A stretch of 56,675 bases of DNA from Sphingomonas lycopersici. GTDB taxonomy: Bacteria; Pseudomonadota; Alphaproteobacteria; Sphingomonadales; Sphingomonadaceae. Both the position numbers and the translations under genes were made by a program. Of this stretch, positions 8,294-16,002 are shown piece after piece. The notes below the pieces were generated by a model. It saw nothing but the letters and a program-made list of their open reading frames with translations, was not told the DNA's origin and ran no database searches. The DNA lies in assembly GCF_026130605.1 (NCBI RefSeq), contig NZ_JANFAU010000019.1:1-56675 (forward strand), in the 5' to 3' direction. Within the stretch, counting starts at the first letter, position 1. Each line of letters opens with the position of its first letter.

Positions 8294-8956
8294 ATGTTGG
8301 GCGAGAAAGTGCTGTTCCTCGATGGCGAGGCCTTGGTGATCGACAAGCCGGCGGGCTTGCCGGTCGATCGGCCGCGCGACGGCGCGATCAGCCTCGAAAA
8401 CCATCTCAACAGCCTGACCTTCGGGTTCAAGCGCTGGCCGCAGCCGGTGCATCGGCTCGATCGCGATACCAGCGGCTGCCTGCTGCTGTCGCGCAACCCC
8501 AAGGCGCATGCGCGCTTCCAGCAAGCGTTCGAAAGCGGCGCGGTGCAGAAACGGTATCTTGCAGTGCTCGACGGCGTGCCGGCGGGCGAGAGCGGCGAGA
8601 TCGATTTGCCGCTCGCCAAGGTCTCGACCCGCGAGCGCGGTTGGTGGATGACCGGCGACGCCAAAAAGGGCAAGGCGGCGCGCACCGCGTGGCGGCTGAT
8701 CGCGGCGCGCGACGGGCTGGGGCTGGTCGAATTCCGCCCCGCGACCGGGCGCACCCACCAGATCCGCGTTCATGCGCTCGAAGGGCTGGGACATGCGGTG
8801 GTCGGCGACCCCGTCTATGGCACGGCGCATCCGGCGGGGATGATGCTCCACGCCGCCGAGTTGATCGTGCCGCGCGCGGGGAAAGAGGATGTCGCGGCGG
8901 TCGCGCCCTGGCCCGAGCGATTCGCCAAAATCGGATTCGGTGACCCGGATGCCTGA
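8294..8956 (+). CDS. RluA-family RNA pseudouridine synthase
   Basis: A 220-aa pseudouridine synthase with the catalytic motif HRLDRDTSGCLLLS (catalytic Asp in RLDRDTSG) and the downstream RPATGRTHQIRVH signature. There is no N-terminal S4 domain, so it resembles the short RluA-type or YjbO-like enzymes acting on 23S rRNA or tRNA uridines; the target position cannot be assigned. MLGEKVLFLDGEALVIDKP is a typical family beginning. The stop overlaps the next gene's start. Confidence 0.9.
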   Translation: MLGEKVLFLDGEALVIDKPAGLPVDRPRDGAISLENHLNSLTFGFKRWPQPVHRLDRDTSGCLLLSRNPKAHARFQQAFESGAVQKRYLAVLDGVPAGESGEIDLPLAKVSTRERGWWMTGDAKKGKAARTAWRLIAARDGLGLVEFRPATGRTHQIRVHALEGLGHAVVGDPVYGTAHPAGMMLHAAELIVPRAGKEDVAAVAPWPERFAKIGFGDPDA

Positions 8957-9353
8957 GATCGTCGTGCCCGAGGATGCGATCGAGGAGCGCTTCCTCGCCG
9001 CGACGGGGCCGGGCGGGCAGAATGTCAACAAGGTCGCCACCGCCTGCCAGCTGCGCGTCAACGTCTATCGGCTCGGGCTACATCCCGAAACGTTCCGGCG
9101 GCTGAAGCTGCTCGCGGGATCGCGGCTCGGCGCGAGCGGAGTGCTGGTGCTCACCGCGCGGCGCTATCGCACGCAGGAGGCCAATCGCGCCGATGCGCGC
9201 GAACGGCTCGCCGACTTGCTCGCGCGCGCCGAGGAGCGCGAGGCGCGGCGGGTGAAGACCAAGCCGTCGCGCGCCGCCAAGGCACGCCGCGTCGACGCCA
9301 AGAAGGGGCGCAGCGTGGTCAAGGCCGGACGCGGCAAGGTGCAGCTGGACTGA
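8949..9353 (+). CDS. arfB: Alternative ribosome-rescue peptidyl-tRNA hydrolase
   Basis: A 134-aa release-factor-like protein with the catalytic GGQ at residues 22-24 inside ATGPGGQNVNKVAT. The C-terminal tail of about 35 residues is rich in Lys and Arg. ArfB inserts this tail into the empty mRNA channel of stalled non-stop ribosomes and hydrolyses the peptidyl-tRNA. There is no stop-codon recognition domain. The ATG lies inside the end of the pseudouridine synthase gene (8-base overlap), so the two are co-translated. Confidence 0.92.
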   Translation: MPEIVVPEDAIEERFLAATGPGGQNVNKVATACQLRVNVYRLGLHPETFRRLKLLAGSRLGASGVLVLTARRYRTQEANRADARERLADLLARAEEREARRVKTKPSRAAKARRVDAKKGRSVVKAGRGKVQLD

Positions 9354-9415
9354 GCGGCAAAGTTCACGAAGTTCACACGAGTGACGAGCGGTTCTCCGTT
9401 CGTCATGCCAGGCTC

Positions 9416-9536
9416 GACCCGGCATCCAGAGCCGAGGGCGATATCGCTTGTGACTCTCGATGCCGGGTCGCGCCCGGTGTGACGGGGAGAGTTTGGAGGC
9501 CCCAATTTCTTGTTCATTCCCGCCTTCGCGGGAATG
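9416..9536. repeat. Pair of dispersed palindromic elements
   Basis: Two palindromes fill much of the 198-base gap. GACCCGGCATC at 9416-9426 pairs with GATGCCGGGTC at 9459-9469, and CATTCCCGC at 9515-9523 pairs with GCGGGAATG at 9528-9536 around CTTC. The second core (CCCGC-CTTC-GCGGG) recurs in variant form near 38.3 kb and 41.0 kb. They look like members of high-copy intergenic palindromes and ends of transcripts rather than genes. Confidence 0.7.
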
Positions 9537-9551
9537 ACGTAGAGCGCACCC

Positions 9552-10037
9552 ATGTACCAATTCGATATCGCCGCCGGCTCGAAGGCCGATCTCTACCGCG
9601 AACTGGCTGGGGCGCTCGACGCGCTGACCGCCGACGAGCCCGATGCGATCGCCAATATGGCCAATGCCGCCGCGCTGCTGTGGCAATATCTGCCCGATCT
9701 CAATTGGGCTGGCTTCTACCGCATGGTCGGGGGCGAACTGGTGCTCGGGCCGTTCCAGGGCAAGCCGGCGTGCATCCGCATCCCGCTGGGCAAGGGGGTG
9801 TGCGGCGCCGCGGCGGCGAGCCGGCAGACGCAATTGGTCGCCGACGTCAACGCCTTCGCCGGGCATATCGCGTGCGATGCGGCGAGCGCGTCCGAGCTGG
9901 TCGTGCCGGTCGTCGCGGCGGACGGGCGGCTGGTGGGGGTGCTCGATCTCGACAGCCCGTCGGTCGGGCGGTTCGATGCCGATGACGCCGCGGGGTGCGA
10001 GGCGCTGGTCGCGCTGATCGCCGATCGTATCGCCTGA
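9552..10037 (+). CDS. msrC: Free methionine-R-sulfoxide reductase
   Basis: A 161-aa single GAF-domain enzyme that reduces free methionine-R-sulfoxide using thioredoxin. Three cysteines sit at C74, C84 and C108 in PACIRIPLGKGVCG and HIACDA. They have the same 10- and 24-residue spacings as C84, C94 and C118 of E. coli YebR/MsrC, so the catalytic set is complete. The gene stands alone behind a palindrome-rich spacer. A regulatory GAF role is unlikely given the intact cysteines and lack of other domains. Confidence 0.92.
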   Translation: MYQFDIAAGSKADLYRELAGALDALTADEPDAIANMANAAALLWQYLPDLNWAGFYRMVGGELVLGPFQGKPACIRIPLGKGVCGAAAASRQTQLVADVNAFAGHIACDAASASELVVPVVAADGRLVGVLDLDSPSVGRFDADDAAGCEALVALIADRIA

Positions 10038-10084
10038 GTCGGATCGCTGCTATTTGTCGTGCGCGGGTTGCGGGGGAGAGCGAG

Positions 10085-10429
10085 ATGCGCTGGTTGATAT
10101 TGTCGGCTGCGATGCTCGGGCTGGTCGCCGTCGAGGGCGCCGCGATCGCCCAGCGCGGCGATCGGGTGCCCGGCGGGGTGGTCGTCGCGGTGCCGCTGGA
10201 TCGCGAGGACGACGCGCCGCCGCTGCGCTCGACGCCGCTCCCGCCACCGGTGGTGAGGCACGCTCCCGACGGCGCGACGGTGACGACGAGCAGGACCGCG
10301 CCGGGCTATGACGTCAACGCCGATTACTATCGCGACCGTTCCGGCGCGACCGTCAGCACCCAGACCGCGCGTTCCTATCCGGTGCCGAAGCCGATGCCGC
10401 GGCGCAAGCCGCGGCGTCGCGCGAGATAG
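10085..10429 (+). CDS. Small secreted basic protein of unknown function
   Basis: A 114-aa protein with a signal peptide (MRWLILSAAMLGLVAVEGAAIAQ). The mature part is rich in Pro, Val and Arg, with repeated VxxxPL and a strongly basic tail ending PRRKPRRRAR. GGGGGAGAG precedes the ATG. Nothing catalytic is recognisable. It lies 25 bases from the convergent M28 peptidase gene. Codon use resembles neighbouring genes, so it is probably real. Confidence 0.6.
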   Translation: MRWLILSAAMLGLVAVEGAAIAQRGDRVPGGVVVAVPLDREDDAPPLRSTPLPPPVVRHAPDGATVTTSRTAPGYDVNADYYRDRSGATVSTQTARSYPVPKPMPRRKPRRRAR

Positions 10430-10454
10430 GCGGCGCAGGTGCCGCCGGCGGCCG

Positions 10455-11756
10455 TCACTTCGCCGCCGCGCGTCCGGCGAAGCTGATCAGGCTTTCCGCG
10501 CCGTTCGCGCCGATCGCCGAGACGCCGACGAAATGGTCGTCGACCGGCACGTCCTTCAGCACCGCCGTCGTGACGCCGCCCGCGACCTCGCGCTGGTCGC
10601 TCCAATCCTGTTGATCGGCGCGCCGCCAGTGGAGGCGATAGCCGGTCGCGCCGGGCGTCGCGCTCCATTTGACATTGGTGTCGCGGCCGAGCGCCCCGGC
10701 GATCGACACCCCGGCGGGGGCGGCGGGCGCCGCCGCGAGCCGCGCCAGCGTCGCGACGTTGATCGCGGTGACCTTCGACAGATAAGCGAAGTCCATCCCC
10801 TCGATCGTATCGCCATAGACGATGCCGTTCTCGGTGCGCAGATCCTGGTGCTGGCGATCCCAATTCTCCGCCGCGACGGTAAAGCGCACCGCGGGATAGC
10901 CTTCGCGCAGAAAGGGCTCGTGGTCGCCGCCGCGGCCGAACCGGTCGGGCCGGCGATCGACGAAGGCGGCGAAATCGCCGGGCAGCGCCTGCGCGATGCC
11001 GTGGATCGTCTTGGCCAGCGCGCGACTCGGGCCGTCGTCCTCGCCGCCGATCGCGCGGCGTTCGACCTGTTCGGCAAGCGTCTCGCTGGTGCGGATCCCT
11101 TCCGAAAAGACGCGGACATAATCGCCCGCCCTGACCCCGCCCTGTCCGATCGAATTGCCGACGATATCGTTGTTGAGCATCGCGTCGACCTGCCAGCCGC
11201 GCGCCTTGGCGGTCTCGGCGAGCAGGGTCGCGCCCCACAATCCCTGCTCCTCGCCGGAGAAGGCGACATAGACGATATTGGCGGCGAACTTCTCCTTCGA
11301 CAAGATCCGTGCCGCTTCGAGCACCAGCGCGACGCCCGAGGCATCGTCATTGGCGCCGGGGGCGTCCGAGGTGATGTCCATCACGTTCGACACGCGGCTG
11401 TCGATATGCCCGCCGACAATGACGAAGCGGTTGGGATCGCTGCCCTTCTGGATGCCGAGCACATCCTCGATCACCACCCCGTCGGGCGCGCGCGGGCCGG
11501 TGAAGCGTCGCGACAGCCGCTCGACCGAAATGCACCCGCCGCATTGTTTCGACAGGCTCGCGAATTCTGCCGCGACCCAGTTGCGCGCCGCGCCGATCCC
11601 GCGCTTCGGATCGGTGGCGGAGGAGAGCGAGTGGCGCGTGCCGAAGCTGACGAGCTTTTCCACCGAGGCGCGCAGCTTCTCGGGCGAGGGCGCTTCGCGC
11701 GCGGCGGCGGGGGTGGCGAGCAGGAGCGCGGTGAGGGGGAGCAGCGTGCGATTCAT
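10455..11756 (-). CDS. Secreted M28-family aminopeptidase with C-terminal Fn3-like domain
   Basis: A 433-aa exported metallopeptidase. It has a signal peptide at residues 1-19 and the co-catalytic di-zinc set in order: GGHID, GANDDASG, FSGEEQGL, LNNDIVG and, near the end of the peptidase, NWDRQHQD. From about residue 345 a beta-rich fibronectin type III-like region follows (TNVKWSATPGATGYRLHWR). Family members cleave N-terminal residues from peptides in the periplasm or outside. The C-terminal domain may bind substrate or the surface. Confidence 0.9.
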   Translation of the reverse strand: MNRTLLPLTALLLATPAAAREAPSPEKLRASVEKLVSFGTRHSLSSATDPKRGIGAARNWVAAEFASLSKQCGGCISVERLSRRFTGPRAPDGVVIEDVLGIQKGSDPNRFVIVGGHIDSRVSNVMDITSDAPGANDDASGVALVLEAARILSKEKFAANIVYVAFSGEEQGLWGATLLAETAKARGWQVDAMLNNDIVGNSIGQGGVRAGDYVRVFSEGIRTSETLAEQVERRAIGGEDDGPSRALAKTIHGIAQALPGDFAAFVDRRPDRFGRGGDHEPFLREGYPAVRFTVAAENWDRQHQDLRTENGIVYGDTIEGMDFAYLSKVTAINVATLARLAAAPAAPAGVSIAGALGRDTNVKWSATPGATGYRLHWRRADQQDWSDQREVAGGVTTAVLKDVPVDDHFVGVSAIGANGAESLISFAGRAAAK

Positions 11757-11787
11757 CAGAGCGCAAGGTCCTTTAAAAAAAAGCGGG

Positions 11788-12210
11788 CTATTCGAGTTCG
11801 TGCGGGGAATCGCTCGGCGCGATGTCGTCCGAGCAACCGATTATCCGCGCCGGATAGAGCGCGGCATGGCGGTCGTCGGTCATCAGGCTTGTGCCTTCGA
11901 CGATCGATTGCGCGATGAGCAGATGATCGAAGGGATCGCGGTGATGCGTCGGCAATTCGGCCAGCTTCTGCAAATGCGCCGGGCGAATGGCGAGGAAATC
12001 GAAAGCCTCGATTTCCAGTGCGCGGACGATCTCGGCGATATCGGCGCGCAATTTGCCGACCCTGACCTTGACCACGATCTCCCACAGCGAAACGGCGCTT
12101 ACGATGATGTCGTTGGCCGGATTCTCGATGATGGCGCGGGCGCGACCGCCGAGGCGGCGATCATCGCCCAGCCACCACAAGATCGTATGCGTATCCAGCA
12201 GGACCTTCAA
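11788..12210 (-). CDS. PIN-domain toxin, VapC-like
   Basis: A 140-aa PIN-domain ribonuclease. Acidic metal-binding residues appear in MKVLLDTHTILWW, SLWEIVVK, HHRDPFDHLL and MTDDRHAA, so the active site looks complete. VapC toxins cleave tRNA or rRNA when released from the antitoxin. The start overlaps the antitoxin stop by four bases (ATGA), the usual arrangement of a bicistronic type II module. The RNA target is unknown. Confidence 0.9.
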   Translation of the reverse strand: MKVLLDTHTILWWLGDDRRLGGRARAIIENPANDIIVSAVSLWEIVVKVRVGKLRADIAEIVRALEIEAFDFLAIRPAHLQKLAELPTHHRDPFDHLLIAQSIVEGTSLMTDDRHAALYPARIIGCSDDIAPSDSPHELE

Positions 12211-12473
12211 CCTGCATCGCCTTCCATGGCGGCAAGCACGTCGGCGGGAAGAGAGTCGAAATCGTCGGCGATGTGGATTTTGCCGGCAAGCGCGCCGGCG
12301 CGACGCCGCGGCGAGGCGGTGGTCGACGGCGGCCGTATCTCGGCGACCACCTCGTTGTGCGACATGACGAGAAACGACGTGCCGTGACGTGCCTGCCTGA
12401 GCAGGCCGCTCAAATTGGCGCGGAGTTCACGAACACCGACGCGGACGAGGTCCGAGGATGAATTGCCCGACAT
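12207..12473 (-). CDS. Type II antitoxin, Phd/YefM-like
   Basis: An 88-aa antitoxin. The N-terminal DNA-binding part (VGVRELRANLSGLLRQARHGTSFLV) is of the Phd/YefM type, and the flexible acidic C-terminus (DDFDSLPADVLAAME) would wrap the PIN toxin. The start was set at the ATG preceded by AAGGAGG rather than the upstream alternative at 12506, which would lie inside the operator dyad. It probably represses its own operon together with the toxin. Confidence 0.85.
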   Translation of the reverse strand: MSGNSSSDLVRVGVRELRANLSGLLRQARHGTSFLVMSHNEVVAEIRPPSTTASPRRRAGALAGKIHIADDFDSLPADVLAAMEGDAG

Positions 12474-12483
12474 CGCCGCCTCC

Positions 12484-12508
12484 TTGTGGACATTTGATAT
12501 GTACACAA
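12484..12508. promoter_or_regulatory. Operator dyad of the PIN toxin-antitoxin operon
   Basis: TTGTGGACA (12484-12492) and TGTACACAA (12500-12508) form an inverted repeat matching at 8 of 9 positions, with a 7-base A/T-rich spacer. It sits next to the antitoxin Shine-Dalgarno, where binding of the antitoxin-toxin complex would block transcription or translation. The local AT content is clearly above the neighbouring genes. Confidence 0.65.
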
Positions 12509-12538
12509 ATTCCCCGCGCTCGGCAACCGGCGGACCGC

Positions 12539-12991
12539 TCAGCTCAGCCGGTCGATCGCGGCGCGGTCGAGATTGCCCGGGACGATCATCAGCGGCACCG
12601 GCATCGCGCTCAGATCGCCGGTGAAATGCGCGATGAGCGGGCCGGGCGTGCCGTTGGTCGCCGCGCCCAGCACCAAGGCGGCGATATCGGGATTGGCGGC
12701 GATCATCTCGCGGATCACCTTCGGCCCGTCGCCCTGCCGCACGGTCAGCGAGGGGCGCAGCCCGGCCTCCTCGATCAGCGTGCCGGCGGCGCGCGCGACC
12801 AGCCCCTCGGCGTGGAGCCGCGCTTCCTCCTCGATCGTCGCCTGGACGCCGCCGAAAGCGATGAATTCCTGCGGCGGGATCAGCGCGAGAATCTCGACTC
12901 CACCCCCTGTCTTGACCGCACGGCGCGCGGCGAAACGCAACGCGATTTCCGCCTCCGGCGTATCGTCGATCACGGTCAGATAGATCCGCAT
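12539..12991 (-). CDS. Universal stress protein family (UspA)
   Basis: A 150-aa single Usp domain with the starting strand MRIYLTVIDDTPEAEIALRFA, the central VEILALIPP strand and a C-terminal VPLMIVPGN strand. The ATP-binding loop around LVLGAATNGTPGPL is only partly like the G-2x-G-9x-G(S/T) consensus, so nucleotide binding is uncertain. Its partner process cannot be inferred. It is divergent from the pyruvate dehydrogenase E2 gene. Confidence 0.85.
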   Translation of the reverse strand: MRIYLTVIDDTPEAEIALRFAARRAVKTGGGVEILALIPPQEFIAFGGVQATIEEEARLHAEGLVARAAGTLIEEAGLRPSLTVRQGDGPKVIREMIAANPDIAALVLGAATNGTPGPLIAHFTGDLSAMPVPLMIVPGNLDRAAIDRLS

Positions 12992-13095
12992 CAGTAATGC
13001 CCCCTAATCGGCTTGGTTATCGGCCTGCGGGCTTGACCGCGCAAGGGCGGGGCGCGAGAGACGGGGAGACTACTCACCTCTCCCCGGGGAATTGA

Positions 13096-14376
13096 ATGCC
13101 GATCGAGATCAAGATGCCCGCGCTCTCGCCGACGATGGAAGAGGGCACGCTCGCCAAGTGGCTGGTGAAAGAAGGCGACACGGTGAAGGCCGGCGACCTG
13201 ATGGCCGAGATCGAAACCGACAAGGCGACGATGGAATTCGAGGCGGTCGACGAGGGTGTGGTCGAAAAGATCGTCGTCCCCGAAGGTGCCGACGGCGTGA
13301 AGGTCGGCGAAGTGATCATGCTGCTCTCGGGTGAGGGCGAGGTTGCCGCGCCCAAGCCGGCCGCCCCGAAACAGGAAACCGCCAAGCCGGAAGCGCCCAA
13401 GCCCGAAGCCGCACCGCAGGCAGCCGCGCCCGCCGCCGCGCCGGCGCCAGCCCCCGCCGCCAAGGCGCCCGCGCGCGCCGAGGGCGATCGGGTGAAGGCG
13501 AGCCCGCTCGCGCGGCGCATCGCCGAGCAGAAGGGCGTCGATTTGGGCGCGATCGCGGGTTCCGGCCCGAACGGGCGGATCGTCAAGGCCGATGTCGAGG
13601 GCGCTCAGCCCGGCGCGGCGCCGGCTGCGCGTGCTGCCGCGCCGGCCGCCGCCGCTGCCCCGGTCGCGCCGGCGCACGTGCCGGATATCCCGCATGAGGC
13701 GACCAAGCTCAGCAACATGCGCAAGACGATCGCGCGCCGCCTGACCGAATCGAAGCAGCAGGTGCCGCACATCTATCTCACCGTCGACGTGCGGCTCGAC
13801 AAATTGCTCAAGCTGCGCAGCGAGCTCAATGCCAGCCTCGAGGCGCGTGGGGTCAAGCTGTCGGTCAACGATCTGATGATCAAGGCGCTCGCGGTCGCGC
13901 TGGTGCAGGTGCCGAAGTGCAACGTGATGTTCACGCCGGATCAGCTGATCAGCTTCGCCCGCGCCGACATTTCGGTCGCGGTATCGACCCCCGAAGGGCT
14001 GATCACCCCGGTGATCACCGAGGCGGACAGCGCCTCGCTCTCGTCGATCTCGACGCGGATGAAGGATCTCGCCGCGCGGGCGCGCGACAAGAAGCTCAAG
14101 CCGGAGGAATTCACCGGCGGCACCGCCTCGCTCAGCAATATGGGCATGTACGGGATCAAGCAGTTCGAGGCGGTGATCAATCCGCCGCAGGGCATGATCA
14201 TGGCGGTCGGCGCGGGCGAGAAGCGCCCCTATGTGATCGACGACGCGCTCGGCATCGCCACGGTGATGTCGGCGACCGGCAGCTTCGATCATCGCGCGAT
14301 CGACGGCGCCGACGGGGCGGAGCTGATGCAGGCGTTCAAGGCGCTGCTCGAAAACCCGCTGGGCATGCTCGCCTGA
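13096..14376 (+). CDS. pdhC: Pyruvate dehydrogenase E2, dihydrolipoamide acetyltransferase
   Basis: The 426-aa core subunit of the pyruvate dehydrogenase complex, transferring acetyl groups to CoA. One lipoyl domain occupies residues 1-78 with the lipoylated lysine K43 in ETDKATME. An Ala/Pro/Lys linker follows, then an E3/E1-binding domain near 132-170 (KASPLARRIAEQKGVDL) and a catalytic domain ending with HRAIDGADG (H399, D403). A GGGG stretch precedes the ATG. E1 genes are not in the window. Followed after nine bases by a small membrane gene and then lpdA. Confidence 0.95.
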   Translation: MPIEIKMPALSPTMEEGTLAKWLVKEGDTVKAGDLMAEIETDKATMEFEAVDEGVVEKIVVPEGADGVKVGEVIMLLSGEGEVAAPKPAAPKQETAKPEAPKPEAAPQAAAPAAAPAPAPAAKAPARAEGDRVKASPLARRIAEQKGVDLGAIAGSGPNGRIVKADVEGAQPGAAPAARAAAPAAAAAPVAPAHVPDIPHEATKLSNMRKTIARRLTESKQQVPHIYLTVDVRLDKLLKLRSELNASLEARGVKLSVNDLMIKALAVALVQVPKCNVMFTPDQLISFARADISVAVSTPEGLITPVITEADSASLSSISTRMKDLAARARDKKLKPEEFTGGTASLSNMGMYGIKQFEAVINPPQGMIMAVGAGEKRPYVIDDALGIATVMSATGSFDHRAIDGADGAELMQAFKALLENPLGMLA

Positions 14377-14385
14377 GATGATGCG

Positions 14386-14595
14386 ATGACCCGGGCGGTG
14401 ATCATCGAACTGCTGCACCTCTGCGTGGGGCTGATCGCCACCGGGCTGATGTTCTGGGCCGCCGCCTGGTCGTATCCGCAGGGCGCGGACACGATCTGGG
14501 CGGTCGGCTATGCGGCGCTGATCGCGGTCGCGGCGATGAGCCTCTACGAAATCCGCCGCGCCTGGAAGCGCGGCCGCCAGATGCGAGATGATTGA
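14386..14595 (+). CDS. Small two-helix membrane protein between PDH E2 and E3
   Basis: A 69-aa protein with two hydrophobic segments (residues about 5-26 and 35-54) and a positively charged tail RRAWKRGRQMRDD. It is unrecognised. The start lies nine bases after the pdhC stop and its TGA overlaps the lpdA ATG, so it is embedded in the operon and probably translated. The positive tail suggests a cytoplasmic C-terminus. Confidence 0.7.
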   Translation: MTRAVIIELLHLCVGLIATGLMFWAAAWSYPQGADTIWAVGYAALIAVAAMSLYEIRRAWKRGRQMRDD

Positions 14596-15995
14596 TGGCT
14601 GACACCTACGACCTTATCGTGCTCGGCTCGGGCCCCGGCGGCTATGTCGCGGCGATCCGTGCCGCGCAGCTCGGGCTCAAGACCGCGATCGTCGAGCGCG
14701 AATTGCTCGGCGGAATCTGCCTCAACTGGGGCTGCATCCCGACCAAGGCGTTGCTGCGCTCGGCCGAGGTGTTCCACCAGATGCAGCACGCCAAGGATTA
14801 CGGGCTGGTCGCGGAGAAGATCTCGGCCGATCTCGATGCGGTGGTGAAGCGCTCGCGCGGGGTGGCGAAGCAGCTCAATCAGGGCGTTACGCACCTGATG
14901 AAGAAGAACAAGATCGCGGTCCATATGGGCGAGGGCAAGCTGACCGGCGCGGGCAAGCTGACCGTTAGCGACAAGGACGGCAAGAAGACCGAGCTCGCCG
15001 CGAAGAACATCATCGTCGCGACCGGCGCGCGCGCGCGCGACCTGCCGTTCGCCAAGGCCGACGGCAAGCGCATCTGGACCTATCGCCACGCAATGACCCC
15101 GGCGGAGATGCCGACGAAATTGCTGGTGATCGGATCGGGGGCGATCGGGATCGAATTCGCCAGCTTCTACAACGATCTCGGCGCCGAGGTGACGGTGGTC
15201 GAGATGCTCGACCGCGTCGTGCCGGTCGAGGATGCCGATGTCTCGGCGTTCCTCGAAAAGGCGCTCAAGAAGCAGGGCATGACGATCCTGACCGGCGCGG
15301 GGATCAGCAAGCTGGATGTCGGCGCGAACGGCGTCAAGGCGACGCTGAAGGACAAGGCCGGCAAGGAAAGCGTCAGCGAGTTCAGCCATGTCATCGTCGC
15401 GGTGGGGATCGTGCCCAACACCGAAAATATCGGGCTCAAGGAGCTCGGCGTGGCAATGGACGAGCGCGGTTTCCTCAAGACCGATGCGGCGTGCCGCACC
15501 AATGTGCCCGGGCTGTGGGCGATCGGCGACATCACCGCGCCGCCGTGGCTGGCGCACAAGGCAAGCCACGAGGGGGTGATCGCCGCCGAGGCGATCGCGG
15601 GGAAGCATCCGCACGCGATGGACCCGCGCAACATCCCCGCCTGCACCTATTGCCACCCGCAGATCGCCAGCGTCGGGCTGACCGAGGCCAAGGCCAAGGA
15701 AGCGGGCTATGAGGTGAAGGTCGGCAATTTCCCGTTCATCGGCAACGGCAAGGCGATCGCGCTCGGCGAGCCCGAAGGCTTCATCAAGACGGTGTTCGAC
15801 GCCAAGACCGGCGAATTGCTCGGCGCGCATATGATCGGCGCCGAAGTGACCGAGCTGATCCAGGGCTATACGATCGGCAAGACGCTGGAAACGACCGAGG
15901 CGGAGCTGATCGAAACCGTCTTCCCGCATCCGACGCTGTCGGAAATGATGCACGAAAGCGTGCTGGCCGCTTACGGCCGGGCGCTGCACATCTGA
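14595..15995 (+). CDS. lpdA: Dihydrolipoyl dehydrogenase (E3)
   Basis: A 466-aa FAD-dependent disulfide oxidoreductase that reoxidises dihydrolipoyl groups with NAD+. It has an N-terminal FAD motif GSGPGGYVAA, the redox disulfide C42/C47 in GGICLNWGCIPT, an NAD-binding motif GSGAIGIEFA, and the C-terminal catalytic segment HPTLSEMMHES. The start was taken at the ATG overlapping the preceding TGA, not at the TTG three bases upstream. It probably serves the pyruvate dehydrogenase complex of this operon and may also be shared with other 2-oxoacid complexes. Confidence 0.95.
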   Translation: MADTYDLIVLGSGPGGYVAAIRAAQLGLKTAIVERELLGGICLNWGCIPTKALLRSAEVFHQMQHAKDYGLVAEKISADLDAVVKRSRGVAKQLNQGVTHLMKKNKIAVHMGEGKLTGAGKLTVSDKDGKKTELAAKNIIVATGARARDLPFAKADGKRIWTYRHAMTPAEMPTKLLVIGSGAIGIEFASFYNDLGAEVTVVEMLDRVVPVEDADVSAFLEKALKKQGMTILTGAGISKLDVGANGVKATLKDKAGKESVSEFSHVIVAVGIVPNTENIGLKELGVAMDERGFLKTDAACRTNVPGLWAIGDITAPPWLAHKASHEGVIAAEAIAGKHPHAMDPRNIPACTYCHPQIASVGLTEAKAKEAGYEVKVGNFPFIGNGKAIALGEPEGFIKTVFDAKTGELLGAHMIGAEVTELIQGYTIGKTLETTEAELIETVFPHPTLSEMMHESVLAAYGRALHI

Positions 15996-16002
15996 CGGCT
16001 GC

